A DNA stretch of 64,000 nt from the NCBI RefSeq assembly GCF_002585305.1, contig NZ_NUNF01000014.1:249839-313838 (forward strand), given 5' to 3'. This document shows positions 35,913 to 46,690 of this stretch, piece after piece. This stretch comes from Bacillus sp. AFS037270. Its GTDB lineage: Bacteria; Bacillota; Bacilli; Bacillales_B; DSM-18226. A model generated the notes under the pieces. The model was not told where the DNA came from. It did not search any database and saw nothing but the letters and a program-made list of their open reading frames with translations. Position numbers and translations under genes: made by a program. Numbering within the stretch: position 1 is the first letter of the stretch; each line of letters opens with the position of its first letter.

Positions 35913-36223
35913 TGAATCAATTTATTCAAAATATGGTGGGGATGGGCGGGATGACCGATCAGGTAATCGCCACCGACTTTTTAATGGCGGCTAAATCTGG
36001 GGTTCGAAACTACACAGTTGCTCTCACCGAAGCGGCTACTCCAGAATTACGAACGGCTTTAAGGGAACAGTTAAGAGATGCCATTCAAACCCATGAGAAT
36101 ATTACCAATTATATGATTGCAAAGGGGTACTATCATCCACATGAGTTGAGTGAGCAGCTGCAGGTTGATTTGACTGCCGCAAGCACAGCAACAAACCTTG
36201 CACAAAAAGTAGCAGAAAAATAG
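35912..36223 (+). CDS. CotF-like spore coat protein (YraD-like)
   Basis: A 103-residue CotF-family protein (ATDFLMAAKSGVRNYTVALTEAATPELRTALREQLRDAIQTHENITNYMIAKGYYHPHEL), with a Met/Gly-rich N-terminus. It is translationally coupled to the preceding small gene and followed by a clear terminator. Length matches B. subtilis YraD. Confidence 0.85.
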   Translation: MNQFIQNMVGMGGMTDQVIATDFLMAAKSGVRNYTVALTEAATPELRTALREQLRDAIQTHENITNYMIAKGYYHPHELSEQLQVDLTAASTATNLAQKVAEK

Positions 36224-36238
36224 ATTTACTCCACCGTA

Positions 36239-36283
36239 AAGAAACTCCCCTTCTAACAAAGATGGGGAGTTTCTTCACTTTAT
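36239..36283 (+). terminator. Terminator of the yraED-like pair
   Basis: AAGAAACTCCCC pairs perfectly with GGGGAGTTTCTT around a 13-base loop, followed by CACTTTATT. Confidence 0.85.
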
Positions 36284-36407
36284 TGATGACAGTCTAGTGT
36301 GAAGGTTTTAATTATTTAGATAAATCACAAAAAAACTATTGAATAGCAACTAGATTTGGGTGTAAACTTTTAAACTATATGATAAAAAGAAGGAATGTTC
36401 ATCTAAA

Positions 36408-36548
36408 TTGAAGAAGCTATTACTCTTATTTTCAACAGTGATAATCGTTAGTTCTTTAGGACACCAAGCGAAAGGTGGATATAAAGACCTGCGTAGAACC
36501 CGAATTAGATCTTTTCATCTTCACATGCAAAATAAACATTTTTATTAG
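36408..36548 (+). CDS. Possible small secreted peptide
   Basis: A TTG opens a 46-codon frame beginning MKKLLLLFSTVIIVSSLGHQ, a good signal-peptide-like N-terminus, followed by AKGGYKDLRRTRIRSFHLHM and a short tail; the mature part is basic and His-rich. AAGAAGGA is upstream but at a longer than usual spacing (~13). It lies alone between two terminators. No family is recognised. Confidence 0.35.
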   Translation: MKKLLLLFSTVIIVSSLGHQAKGGYKDLRRTRIRSFHLHMQNKHFY

Positions 36549-36603
36549 TTTAAAAACGTCCACAAAGGCCAACGGTTAAATGTGAAGATTATTTTGAACT
36601 AAA

Positions 36604-36641
36604 AAAGATGCCCCTAAAAGTTATACTTTTGGGACATCCAT
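36604..36641 (-). terminator. Terminator of brnQ
   Basis: GATGCCCCTAAAAG pairs with CTTTTGGGACATC (one mismatch); the AAAAAA before it gives the T-run on the minus strand. Confidence 0.75.
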
Positions 36642-36650
36642 TGATTACTA

Positions 36651-38003
36651 TTAATTAACAGCCACTTTTTTAGAACTCGTTGGCCAAAAATACCCGATAA
36701 TCGCACCAACTACAGCTGGTAAGATCCAGCCAAGCCCAATACTGTAAAGCGGTAAATACTCAATATAGGCAGCTTTAATTGATTCGAACAATGCATTAGT
36801 CGCTCCTGGTAAGCTGGCTGCTAATGTGCTGTAACCGTCGAAGAAACTAACACAAAAAGTAAGGAACATAGACGCAGCATAGACACTTTGCTTATGTTTG
36901 AATAATGAGGAGCCGAGCGCCAACAAAATCAGAACAATCGCTAAAGGATACAATAACATTAGTACCGGCACTGCAAATTGAATAATATTGTTTAAGCCAA
37001 AGTTGGCGATAATAAATGATACCAGGCATAGGATTAGTACGAACATTTTATAGCTTACTTTTGGAAAAACACTATTGAAAAATTCACTGCACGATGTAAT
37101 GAGCCCAATGCTAGTTTTTAAACATGCTAGTACGATAATAATCGCAAGTAAAATCGCACCGAATGGTCCGAAATAATGCTGAGCAACCTTAGCAAAGATC
37201 AACCCGCCATTATCAAATGTACCGATGGTCGATACGCTTGATGCCCCCATATAGGTGATGAGGCCGTAAATCAGCATCATTAGTGCCATAGCGAAGATAC
37301 CTGATTTCCAAGTTGCTTTCGCAATCGTCTTCGTGTCGGTGATGCCTTGTCCCTTAATGGCATTGATGACAACGATCCCGAAAGCTAGTGATGCGAGGGC
37401 ATCCATCGTATTATATCCTTCTTTAAAGCCCGTAATAAAAGCCAATCCGCTATAGTCACCTGTCGGCTTATCGAAGTGTCCCATCGGCTTGACGATCGCA
37501 ATAATAATTAAGAAGAATAAAAATACTAAAAATGCCGGTGTTAGATATTTTCCGATATAGTCGATGATTTTCGCTGGATTTAATGAGAAGTAATAAACGA
37601 TCGCAAAAAATAGAAAGCTAAAGATTCCGAGATATAAACTGGTGTGCTCTGGATTAATAAATGGTTCGAAACCAACTACAAATGGTACGGTTGCTGTACG
37701 CGGAATTGCGAAAAATGGTCCAATGGTTAGGTACAGAGCCATTGCGAAGACGACGCCAAATACCGGATGGACACGGCCTGCTAAGTCACGTAGTCCGTTA
37801 CTTCCGGATAAACCAAAGGCCAAAATCCCCATAAACGGTAGGCCTATTGCTGTAACTAGGAAGCCGATTAAAGCCGGCCAAAAGTTTGTTCCGGCAAGCT
37901 GTCCCATTTGGATTGGGAAAATTAAGTTACCTGCACCAAAGAACATTCCAAACAGCATGGTACCGATGACTGCATAGGTTGAAAAGGATATTTTTTGTTG
38001 CAT
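36651..38003 (-). CDS. brnQ: Branched-chain amino acid transporter BrnQ
   Basis: A 450-residue LIVCS-family carrier with 12 helices. The start giving MQQKISFSTYAVIGTMLFGMFFGAGNLIFPIQMGQLAG has AAGGAG 8 bases upstream; the frame extends 11 codons further. GNLIFP, RTATVPFVVGFEP and GYNTMDALASLAFG are typical. It imports Leu, Ile and Val with Na+ or H+. It is monocistronic and divergent from the T-box-controlled permease. Confidence 0.94.
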   Translation of the reverse strand: MQQKISFSTYAVIGTMLFGMFFGAGNLIFPIQMGQLAGTNFWPALIGFLVTAIGLPFMGILAFGLSGSNGLRDLAGRVHPVFGVVFAMALYLTIGPFFAIPRTATVPFVVGFEPFINPEHTSLYLGIFSFLFFAIVYYFSLNPAKIIDYIGKYLTPAFLVFLFFLIIIAIVKPMGHFDKPTGDYSGLAFITGFKEGYNTMDALASLAFGIVVINAIKGQGITDTKTIAKATWKSGIFAMALMMLIYGLITYMGASSVSTIGTFDNGGLIFAKVAQHYFGPFGAILLAIIIVLACLKTSIGLITSCSEFFNSVFPKVSYKMFVLILCLVSFIIANFGLNNIIQFAVPVLMLLYPLAIVLILLALGSSLFKHKQSVYAASMFLTFCVSFFDGYSTLAASLPGATNALFESIKAAYIEYLPLYSIGLGWILPAVVGAIIGYFWPTSSKKVAVN

Positions 38004-38112
38004 TATATGTGCTCCTTCTTGTTGAATTTGATTCATTTTAACACCTTTTTTAGTAGTAAGCTATAGGAGTTGCTGACAAAAATCTTTCCTAATATATTAT
38101 TTCGAAAAATTA

Positions 38113-38142
38113 TTGACAGAATAATAATTCAAATTCTATAAT
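38113..38142 (+). promoter_or_regulatory. Promoter of the T-box leader
   Basis: TTGACA at 38113 and TATAAT at 38137 with an 18-base spacer form a strong sigma-A promoter; transcription should begin near 38149, some 40 bases before the leader's first stem. Confidence 0.8.
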
Positions 38143-38192
38143 ACAGAACATACTTGAAATTTGGAACTACTTCTTTAAAATTTACATAATTG

Positions 38193-38437
38193 AGCAATGA
38201 AGGGAATATTAGTAGTGCTTATCTCACTGTTTTTAGAGAGCTGATGGAAGGTGCGAATCAGTACAAAGATAAGGATGAACTTCGATCCCAGAGCATCTTT
38301 TTCGAAATAAAGTGGACTTTATGAGGGAAAGACGGTCGATGGACCGTTAACAAAGTCGAGAGGCAGACTTTGTCTGCAACTAGGGTGGTACCGCGATAAA
38401 AAGTCGTCCCTACTGATTTGATCAGTAGGGACTTTTT
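38193..38437 (+). promoter_or_regulatory. T-box riboswitch, probable phenylalanine specifier
   Basis: The leader shows AGTAGTGCTTATCT pairing with AGATAAG in Stem I, the distal AGAGAGCTGATGGAAGGTGCG motif region, the loop-E pair AGTA/GAA, the T-box AGGGTGGTACCGCG at 38382-38395, and a terminator GTCCCTACTGA/TCAGTAGGGAC with T-run (38404-38437). The specifier position GAA-C-TTC-G reads TTC, i.e. tRNA-Phe. An uncharged tRNA pairing with TGG in the T-box would favour antitermination and expression of the permease. The codon assignment is by alignment with remembered leaders and could be off by a register (TCG, Ser). Confidence 0.9.
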
Positions 38438-38539
38438 GTATTTGTTGGGCGATTTTCATTGCCGAAGGGAGTGCCCGGCTACCCATCGCGGTAAATGAGC
38501 GACACTTTAAAAAGTTATATTAAATAGGAGGAAACTATA

Positions 38540-39877
38540 TTGGAATTACAAAAAAGATTATTGCCTCGGCATATCCGATTAATGGCAATCGGGGGAGCGA
38601 TTGGCACAGGTATATTTAAAGGGACATCGGAAACCGTATCGATTGCGGGGCCTGCTGTTATATTTTCCTATCTTTTCGCAGGAATATTGCTGCTTGTTGT
38701 CATGAGTGCCATTGCCGAAATGGCGATTGCCTATCCTGGGCTGAATATGAAAGGATTTATTCGATTAGCATTTGGAGCTAGAGTTTCCTTTGTCATTGGG
38801 TGGCTGTACTGTTTCATGTGGCTCACCGTTTGTGTGATTGAGGTAATAGCAGCAGGAAGCTTCCTGCAGTACTGGTTTCCTTCGATGTCTTTATGGTCAT
38901 TAAGCTTTATTAGCGCTATTTTTATTGTGGCTATCAACTTTATGAATGTTAAGAAGTACGGAGAGTTCGAATTTTGGTTCGCAGGTATTAAAATTACCAT
39001 GATTGTTTTATTTATTATCCTAGGTGCAAGTATTTTGTTTGGGATTATCCCGAGCAATGAAACTCATTACCTACAAAACTATTCGCAGCACCAGGGGTTC
39101 TTTCCACACGGCTGGTCAGGCGTGTTCTCTGCCCTATTAATTGTCATCTTTTCTTATGGTGGTTCAGAACTGATTGGTTTGACGTTAACTGAAACAAAGG
39201 ATGCCGAAAAGGTATTACCTAAGGTAATTAAAGGAGTCATTTGGAGGATTGTGATATTCTATACAGTCCCTATCCTGATTATTTGTGGGTTAATTCCGTG
39301 GGATGAAGTCGGCAATCAGGATAGTCCGTTTGTCCAAGTGTTATCTGCGGTTGGTTTTCCTGGTTCTGCCCATATCATGAACTTTGTCCTTATTACCGCA
39401 GTATTGTCTGCTGCAAACTCAGGTATCTATGGCTGTACTCGGATGTTATATTCCTTAGCAGCAGAAGGGGAAGCGCCGAAACAGTTTTCATTTGTGGCTA
39501 AGAACGGGGTGCCGGTATACAGTGTGATCTTGAGTGCTGTCGTTCTTGTCGGGGGGACGTTTGTTGCGTACTTTTCACCAGACCGTGTGTTTGGGTATTT
39601 GATGGCAATACCAGGATTTACAGTTTCATTGGTTTGGATTGCGATCTGTTTAGCACAGGTCAAGCTTCGTAAAACATATAACAATCTGCCGCATTTTCAT
39701 GTATGGGGATTTCCTTACGTGACGGGATTTACGGCTATAACGCTAATTATTAGTTGTGTGGCATTTGCGTTCAGCGAGGGAAACCGATTAAGTATTTTTG
39801 TTTGTTTAGGCATTCTGCTAATTTTAGTAATTTGCTCGGTTATGGCTGGTAAAAAGCAGACTAATCTTAGAGTTTAA
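38540..39877 (+). CDS. Amino acid permease (AAT family) under T-box control
   Basis: A 445-residue, 12-helix APC-superfamily permease beginning LLPRHIRLMAIGGAIGTGIFKGTSETVSIAGPA, the AAT-family signature, with GGSELIGLTLTETKDAEKVLP in helix 6. TTG start with GGAGG 8 bases upstream. The upstream T-box makes expression respond to an uncharged tRNA, most likely tRNA-Phe, so the substrate is probably phenylalanine or another aromatic amino acid. Confidence 0.9.
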   Translation: MELQKRLLPRHIRLMAIGGAIGTGIFKGTSETVSIAGPAVIFSYLFAGILLLVVMSAIAEMAIAYPGLNMKGFIRLAFGARVSFVIGWLYCFMWLTVCVIEVIAAGSFLQYWFPSMSLWSLSFISAIFIVAINFMNVKKYGEFEFWFAGIKITMIVLFIILGASILFGIIPSNETHYLQNYSQHQGFFPHGWSGVFSALLIVIFSYGGSELIGLTLTETKDAEKVLPKVIKGVIWRIVIFYTVPILIICGLIPWDEVGNQDSPFVQVLSAVGFPGSAHIMNFVLITAVLSAANSGIYGCTRMLYSLAAEGEAPKQFSFVAKNGVPVYSVILSAVVLVGGTFVAYFSPDRVFGYLMAIPGFTVSLVWIAICLAQVKLRKTYNNLPHFHVWGFPYVTGFTAITLIISCVAFAFSEGNRLSIFVCLGILLILVICSVMAGKKQTNLRV

Positions 39878-39903
39878 GAAAAAAGTCGGTGAATTAACTT
39901 TAA

Positions 39904-39938
39904 AAGGTCTCTATCAAAGTTGATAGAGGCTTTTAATA
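39904..39938 (+). terminator. Terminator of the permease gene
   Basis: GTCTCTATCA pairs with TGATAGAGGC around AAGT, followed by TTTTAATAT. Confidence 0.75.
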
Positions 39939-40002
39939 TAGGCTATTATCCTTGTGAAAAATTTTTGTATGTAACTATAAAAATGGGAAAAGTACTCGAC
40001 AC

Positions 40003-40030
40003 AAAAAAAGGACCCCTTTTTAAAGGAGTC
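40003..40030 (-). terminator. Terminator of the beta-glucoside PTS operon
   Basis: On the minus strand GACTCCTTT pairs with AAAGGGGTC, followed by CTTTTTTTG. Confidence 0.8.
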
Positions 40031-40049
40031 TATAAAACTATAAAATTGA

Positions 40050-41841
<1,792 letters not shown>

Positions 41842-41864
41842 ATTTTCAAATCTCCTCAGAATCA

Positions 41865-43115
41865 TTATTTCGCTTTTCTTAGTTCCGTTTTTACTTCTTT
41901 CACATCGTTTTTCATTTCTTGTTTTTCATATACTTTAAAAAATGGATACCAGATCACGGAAGCGACCAGCACGCAGACAAACATTAAGATAAGTCCAGAT
42001 ATTGTACCTGTTGTAATCCAAGTTGAAATTGGGAAAGGAACGTACCATAAATCAAATACAATTTTTGGAATCGGAGCAAAGTGAATGACCTTTGTGAAAA
42101 CCCAAATGATGATTGGCAGGACAATTCCGATAATCCACATTGGGAACATCATGATGGGGTTCCAGGCAATCGCCCCAAATACGACTGGCTCATTAATATT
42201 GAAAATACTGGGAGTAATACTGGCTCGGCCAAGTGCTTTGAGTTTCGCATTTTTCGAAAAAGCTAGCATGATAACTAATGGCAATGTAGTGCCGATACCT
42301 CCCACCCACAGGTAAGCCGAATACATCGTTTCAGAAGTTACAAGATTTGAGGCTCCAGCAGTAGCATTCGCTGTAATCGCAGCTAAAAGAACAGGCTTTG
42401 TTACTGGAGTCAGCACCCAAGTGGAAATTCCCATTGTGTATAAGAAACAGGTAATAAACATGATCAACGGGAAGCCCCAAGGTGATTCCATTACTTTTGC
42501 CAGAGGCATAAATATCTTCAAAATCGTGTTGTATAAATCAAAGCCAGCAATGTCTACAACTAACCACGCTGCCACAATCACAACCGCAATAGGAAGCATC
42601 GCATCAAACCAAGCGCGGACAAAATCAGGAATAACGGACTCTTCTTTAAAGAACGAGAATGAGCCGAACAGTCCCATAATCCAGCCGGTAAATACACCTG
42701 CCACGATAGCGACGAACATCCCGCCAGAACCTAATGATGCATGACTAAAACCAATTGTTTTATCTGCAATGACTTGAGGTGAAATAATAATTAAGAAAGT
42801 GATAAGACCAGTACACCCAGCAATCATACGTTGCTTACGCATACGTTTCTTTTCCATTAAGTTAAATGGAATTAGGAAAGAAACAAATAGCGATAACAAC
42901 CCCATTGTCCAACCGAACAGTGTCCAGAAATTAGGGTAGTTTTTAATGTGGAATACATCACCAGGGATGGTTAATAAACAAAATAAAGAACCTAATAAAA
43001 TAAATGGAAGTAATTGCATGATAGAGTCTTTTAGCGTTATGACCCATACATTATGGTTAATTTTGTTCATTCTTGGCGCGAAGTCTTTTTCTAGCCAATT
43101 AATCAGTTTCTCCAT
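41865..43115 (-). CDS. PTS cellobiose-type IIC permease
   Basis: A 416-residue membrane component with about ten helices, beginning INWLEKDFAPRMNKINHNVWVITLKDSIMQLLPFILLGSLFCL. The segments FNINEPVVFGAIAWNPIMMFPMWI and VLTPVTKPVLLAAITANATAG are typical of the lactose/diacetylchitobiose/cellobiose family. It carries the disaccharide across the membrane during phosphorylation. The start follows GAGGT. Confidence 0.92.
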   Translation of the reverse strand: MEKLINWLEKDFAPRMNKINHNVWVITLKDSIMQLLPFILLGSLFCLLTIPGDVFHIKNYPNFWTLFGWTMGLLSLFVSFLIPFNLMEKKRMRKQRMIAGCTGLITFLIIISPQVIADKTIGFSHASLGSGGMFVAIVAGVFTGWIMGLFGSFSFFKEESVIPDFVRAWFDAMLPIAVVIVAAWLVVDIAGFDLYNTILKIFMPLAKVMESPWGFPLIMFITCFLYTMGISTWVLTPVTKPVLLAAITANATAGASNLVTSETMYSAYLWVGGIGTTLPLVIMLAFSKNAKLKALGRASITPSIFNINEPVVFGAIAWNPIMMFPMWIIGIVLPIIIWVFTKVIHFAPIPKIVFDLWYVPFPISTWITTGTISGLILMFVCVLVASVIWYPFFKVYEKQEMKNDVKEVKTELRKAK

Positions 43116-43142
43116 ATATGGCTAACCTCGATTCGTTAAGTT

Positions 43143-43451
43143 TTAGAATTCCTTCAATAAATCTTCTAAAGCAGCCTCTCCATCTAAGGTAGAATAGTAG
43201 GAAGGCTTCATTAATAAAACTTTCACATCCGCATCACCAATATAATCCTCGATTTCGTCTAAGATATACGCTAAGTGAGGCCCTACCATTAAGGCGTCGA
43301 TCTCATCAATGTAATTTTCAATTTCTGCCTCACCGCGTGCTTTAATGCTAATATCAAGGTTACGTTTCGCAGCAGCTTTCCGAATATTTGAAGCCATAAA
43401 ACCAGAACTTGCCCCAGATCCACATACTAGTAATACATTTAATTTTTCCAT
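43143..43451 (-). CDS. PTS lactose/cellobiose-type IIB component
   Basis: A 102-residue IIB protein with the phosphorylated cysteine in LLVCGSGASSGFMASNIRKAA, followed by an ALMVGPHLAY segment. It is the first gene of the IIB-IIC-IIA-glucosidase operon, the order of the lic operon. The start follows GGAGGGG. Confidence 0.92.
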   Translation of the reverse strand: MEKLNVLLVCGSGASSGFMASNIRKAAAKRNLDISIKARGEAEIENYIDEIDALMVGPHLAYILDEIEDYIGDADVKVLLMKPSYYSTLDGEAALEDLLKEF

Positions 43452-43472
43452 GAAAATAACCCCTCCAATAAA

Positions 43473-43487
43473 TTGATAGCGTTTTCT
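43473..43487. promoter_or_regulatory. cre-like box before the PTS operon
   Basis: TTGATAGCGTTTTCT fits the cre consensus with one mismatch, about 25 bp before the IIB start on the opposite strand. Confidence 0.5.
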
Positions 43488-43513
43488 TTTCTACAACCCT
43501 ACTATAAAATTAA

Positions 43514-43532
43514 TATTGGAATCTTTCCAATA
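43514..43532. promoter_or_regulatory. Inverted repeat, probable PRD-regulator operator
   Basis: TATTGGAATCTTTCCAATA is a 19-bp perfect palindrome (8-bp arms, 3-base centre) between the divergent PTS operon and the regulator gene. The paired direct repeats GTGCAAAT around 43551 and 43576 lie beside it. Confidence 0.65.
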
Positions 43533-43611
43533 ATCCTTTACACTGGGGTGGTGCAAATATATATATTTAGTAGTGCAAATCGACCTTTTAAGATGAAATG
43601 AGGCTAGATTT

Positions 43612-45513
43612 ATGAATATAAAATACAGAAATATACTTCGTCATCTGAGTACTCAACAAGACTGGACTTCATCAGCCCAGCTTGCTAACTTATTAGGTAT
43701 TTCAAAAAGAAGTGTGAAAACCTATATTGCCGATATTAACTCAATGGAAAAAGAGTTGATTATATCATCAAAAAAAGGATACCGAGTAGAAATAGAAAAA
43801 TTAACCCCATTTTTAAATTCGTTGGAAAAATCGATACCACAAACACCAAAAGAACGAGCGGAATATTTATTAAAAAGTCTTGTGAATGCTGATGGTCCAC
43901 GTAATATTTTTGACTTAAGTGATGAATTATATATCAGTGAGGTCACTTTAAAAGGGGACTTACGTAAGGTCAAAAAACGTTTAGCGGATTATAATTTGGA
44001 ACTTAGGGTGTCTGGTGACTCTATTGAAATGGTTGGACCAGAAAAGAGTAAACGAAAATTAATGAGTTCCATTCTTTATAGTGAAACAAATGATAACTTT
44101 CTTGATATTGATAAGCTTAGGTCATCTTTTGAGGGTTATGATATCGACTTTATCCGCGATGTCATTGCGGAAGTCTTTTCAACTTTTCACTATTTTACTA
44201 ATGATTATTCCCTTACCAACATCATCCTTCACATTGCCATCGCCATTGACCGAATGGAAAACGGCTTTATTTTTTCAAAACAAGTGGACGGAGAAGCCAG
44301 TCTGGAAAAGGAATACAAAATCGCTAATGAGATTGCCAAAAGACTTGAGGAGCACTTTGGTGTAGAGTATTCCGAGGGAGAAATTCGTGACCTGGCTCTG
44401 CTTATTTCCAGCAGTGGGACGAGTGTTAACTTCATGCACCTGCAGCTGTCGGATTTGCAGGATGTAGCAGGAATACGATGCTTAAATCTAGTAGGGAAAA
44501 TCATTGAAGACTTGCGAAGTAATTATTACATTGTGATTGAGGATCCGGATTTTTTGGTGCGGTTCACCCTTCATATTAAAAATTTAATCATGCGTTTAGA
44601 GAATGATTTTGTGAGTAAAAATCCTTTGACTTCAACGATTAAGCTGAATTGTCCTTCTATCTATGACTGTGCCGTTCATGTATCCTATACGATTAAGGAA
44701 GAGACGGGATACACAATGAATGATGATGAGATCGCCTATGTGGCCTTTCATTTAGGCTATGCTTTAGAGATGCAAAAGCAGGCTCATTCCAAAATTACTT
44801 GCGCCATTCTTTTTCCGTTTTATTATAATTACAACGTGCAGATTACTGAAAAGTTGACTAAGCAATTTGGTGAAGACCTTCTAATTCAACATATAGTAAC
44901 CAACGAGGGCGATTTGAACGTTTTGAATTGTGATTTAATTATCTCAGCTGTCCAACTAAATTCTGTTCCGAAGATTCCATATGTATTAATTAATCCATTT
45001 TTTACAAGCGTTGATCAAAACAAAGTGGCCCAAAAAATTAATGATCTTAAAGAATCGAAAAGGAAAGATTCTTTCAAGAGGAATATTGAGGCGATTACGG
45101 AACAGCAACTATTTGAAATTGTTGATTTTCCTGGGACAAAAGAGGAAGTCCTCACTAGAATGTGCACAATTATGGAACAAAAGGAGTTTGTTGATTCTAG
45201 TTTCCTTGCAAATGTAATAGAACGTGAAGCTATGTCGTCCACGGCTTTTGGCCGTATAGCAATTCCTCATGCAATCAAAATGAATGCGAAAAAGACCGGT
45301 ATGTTTGTTCTAATCAGTGATATGGGGATCAAGTGGGGTGATCTCACGGTTAACGTTGTATTACTTTTTTCTGTTAGCAAGGATGACAGGAAAATATTCC
45401 ATGAGGTAGTGGATTCACTTGCCACCATTTTTACTGTAGATGGGAATGTTTCTCTAATCATGAATGCAGAGGATTACAAGAGTTTTGTTGATATATTAGT
45501 TTCATGTTACTAA
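43612..45513 (+). CDS. licR: PRD-domain transcriptional activator, LicR-like
   Basis: A 633-residue regulator. Order: HTH (ILRHLSTQQDWTSSAQLANLLGISKRSVKTYI), second HTH (~85-150, LYISEVTLKGDLRKVKK), PRD1 (~180-280, NIILHIAIAIDRMENG), PRD2 (~295-400, FTLHIKNLIMRLEN and AYVAFHLGYALE), an EIIB-like domain (~405-490) and an EIIA domain (~500-630, FGRIAIPHAIKM with the phospho-His). Length and layout match B. subtilis LicR (activator of the lichenan PTS). PTS phosphorylation of PRD histidines would set its activity. The EIIB-like domain lacks the usual CxxGxGTS loop (FPFYYNYN instead), so phosphotransfer to it looks lost. Confidence 0.88.
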   Translation: MNIKYRNILRHLSTQQDWTSSAQLANLLGISKRSVKTYIADINSMEKELIISSKKGYRVEIEKLTPFLNSLEKSIPQTPKERAEYLLKSLVNADGPRNIFDLSDELYISEVTLKGDLRKVKKRLADYNLELRVSGDSIEMVGPEKSKRKLMSSILYSETNDNFLDIDKLRSSFEGYDIDFIRDVIAEVFSTFHYFTNDYSLTNIILHIAIAIDRMENGFIFSKQVDGEASLEKEYKIANEIAKRLEEHFGVEYSEGEIRDLALLISSSGTSVNFMHLQLSDLQDVAGIRCLNLVGKIIEDLRSNYYIVIEDPDFLVRFTLHIKNLIMRLENDFVSKNPLTSTIKLNCPSIYDCAVHVSYTIKEETGYTMNDDEIAYVAFHLGYALEMQKQAHSKITCAILFPFYYNYNVQITEKLTKQFGEDLLIQHIVTNEGDLNVLNCDLIISAVQLNSVPKIPYVLINPFFTSVDQNKVAQKINDLKESKRKDSFKRNIEAITEQQLFEIVDFPGTKEEVLTRMCTIMEQKEFVDSSFLANVIEREAMSSTAFGRIAIPHAIKMNAKKTGMFVLISDMGIKWGDLTVNVVLLFSVSKDDRKIFHEVVDSLATIFTVDGNVSLIMNAEDYKSFVDILVSCY

Positions 45514-45612
45514 ATTACGATTTTATTGGGTCTGAGCCCCCAAGGGTAAAGTGGTATTACGCATAGTAATGAATAACTTTATAAAGCATATAAAAATATA
45601 CAATGACTAGAA

Positions 45613-45652
45613 GAAACCTGAATAATCCACAGCGATTTTTCAGGTTTTTGTA
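45613..45652. terminator. Bidirectional terminator
   Basis: GAAACCTGAA pairs with TTTCAGGTTT around a ~16-base loop, followed by TTGTATTTTA. It lies between the convergent licR and AraC genes. Confidence 0.7.
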
Positions 45653-45654
45653 TT

Positions 45655-46500
45655 TTAGGAGATTGTTGATATAGTGGTTTGATCATTATTTGCAAAAGAA
45701 TGATTAAATAAGTAGCGATATTGTTCCGGAGTCACTTCCATATATTTTTTGAATCCTTTATAAAAGTGGGATGTATCATAAAAACCATGTTCTTCTATGA
45801 TGTCGTCTAGATCTAGATTATGGTTTAGTAGTTTGTGAACAGAATGTTGTAATTTCACAATCTGACTAAATTGTTTAGGAGAAAACCCAATATAATCTTC
45901 AAACTTCTTTCGAATATAACGGTCTGAATAACCTGTCTCACATGCTAATTCCTTTATATTTAACTGCCCCTCCGTAGAATAAATTTTGTTTAGGCAATAG
46001 GTAATGAGGTTTCGCTCATAAGCCCCTTCAGGTCGATGTGACTTTAAATACGCATCGAAATATATTACACGTTCCTGAAAACTTGATCGAGCCTCCAATT
46101 CCTCTAGTAAGGAATGATCAATATGGAGCACATCAGATAGAGGGATTTGTTGTTGTTGAATCAGTTCTTTGGTTGAACATTTAAACTTAAAACTGGACTG
46201 TTCTGGCAATAGTCGTACCCCGAAATATTCTGAATCCTTTTTAAAGGTGTAGGAACAACGATGTTGAGGGCTAGTGCCTATTACTGCAAAAGAGTTGGAA
46301 GGATTAAAGCAAAAGAGTAGATCGATGCAGCCGTCTGGAATGATGGGTAAGGTTCCTGGTGAGCCTCGGTCTATTTTGAATTGGTAAAATAAAGAAACCT
46401 CTCTTACAGACGTTTTCTCCGGTTGGTGCTCTCTATATAAGTGACAATGCGACTTCATCTCTGGTTGTGTAGGATTGAAAAAATACCCTTTTGTTTTCAT
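45655..46500 (-). CDS. AraC-family regulator of the amine oxidase locus
   Basis: A 281-residue regulator starting at the ATG (MKTKGYFFNP) with GAGGGG 9 bases upstream; the open frame runs 75 codons further into the divergent promoter and is spurious. The N-terminal ~150 residues (PIIPDGCIDLLFCFN, GVRLLPEQSSFKF) are a ligand domain common in this subgroup, and the C-terminal 100 residues the AraC double HTH (NIKELACETGYSDRYIRKKFEDYIGFSPKQF and DIIEEHGFYDTSHFYKGFKKYMEVTPEQYR). Divergent from the amine oxidase, it most likely activates that operon in response to an amine. Confidence 0.88.
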   Translation of the reverse strand: MKTKGYFFNPTQPEMKSHCHLYREHQPEKTSVREVSLFYQFKIDRGSPGTLPIIPDGCIDLLFCFNPSNSFAVIGTSPQHRCSYTFKKDSEYFGVRLLPEQSSFKFKCSTKELIQQQQIPLSDVLHIDHSLLEELEARSSFQERVIYFDAYLKSHRPEGAYERNLITYCLNKIYSTEGQLNIKELACETGYSDRYIRKKFEDYIGFSPKQFSQIVKLQHSVHKLLNHNLDLDDIIEEHGFYDTSHFYKGFKKYMEVTPEQYRYLFNHSFANNDQTTISTIS

Positions 46501-46690
46501 TTTAAAACCCCTCAACTTTTCTAAATTCACACAGTGATTATAGTACAAACAAAAATTTAGTACACACTTCATGTAAGAAAAACTAACGTAAAATGTTCTG
46601 AATATTAACATTGTTCCGTTTTTTACAATGAAATTTAGAAATATCACATGTATAGTGAGAGCAAGCACAAAACAAAAGGAGGAATTGTTC

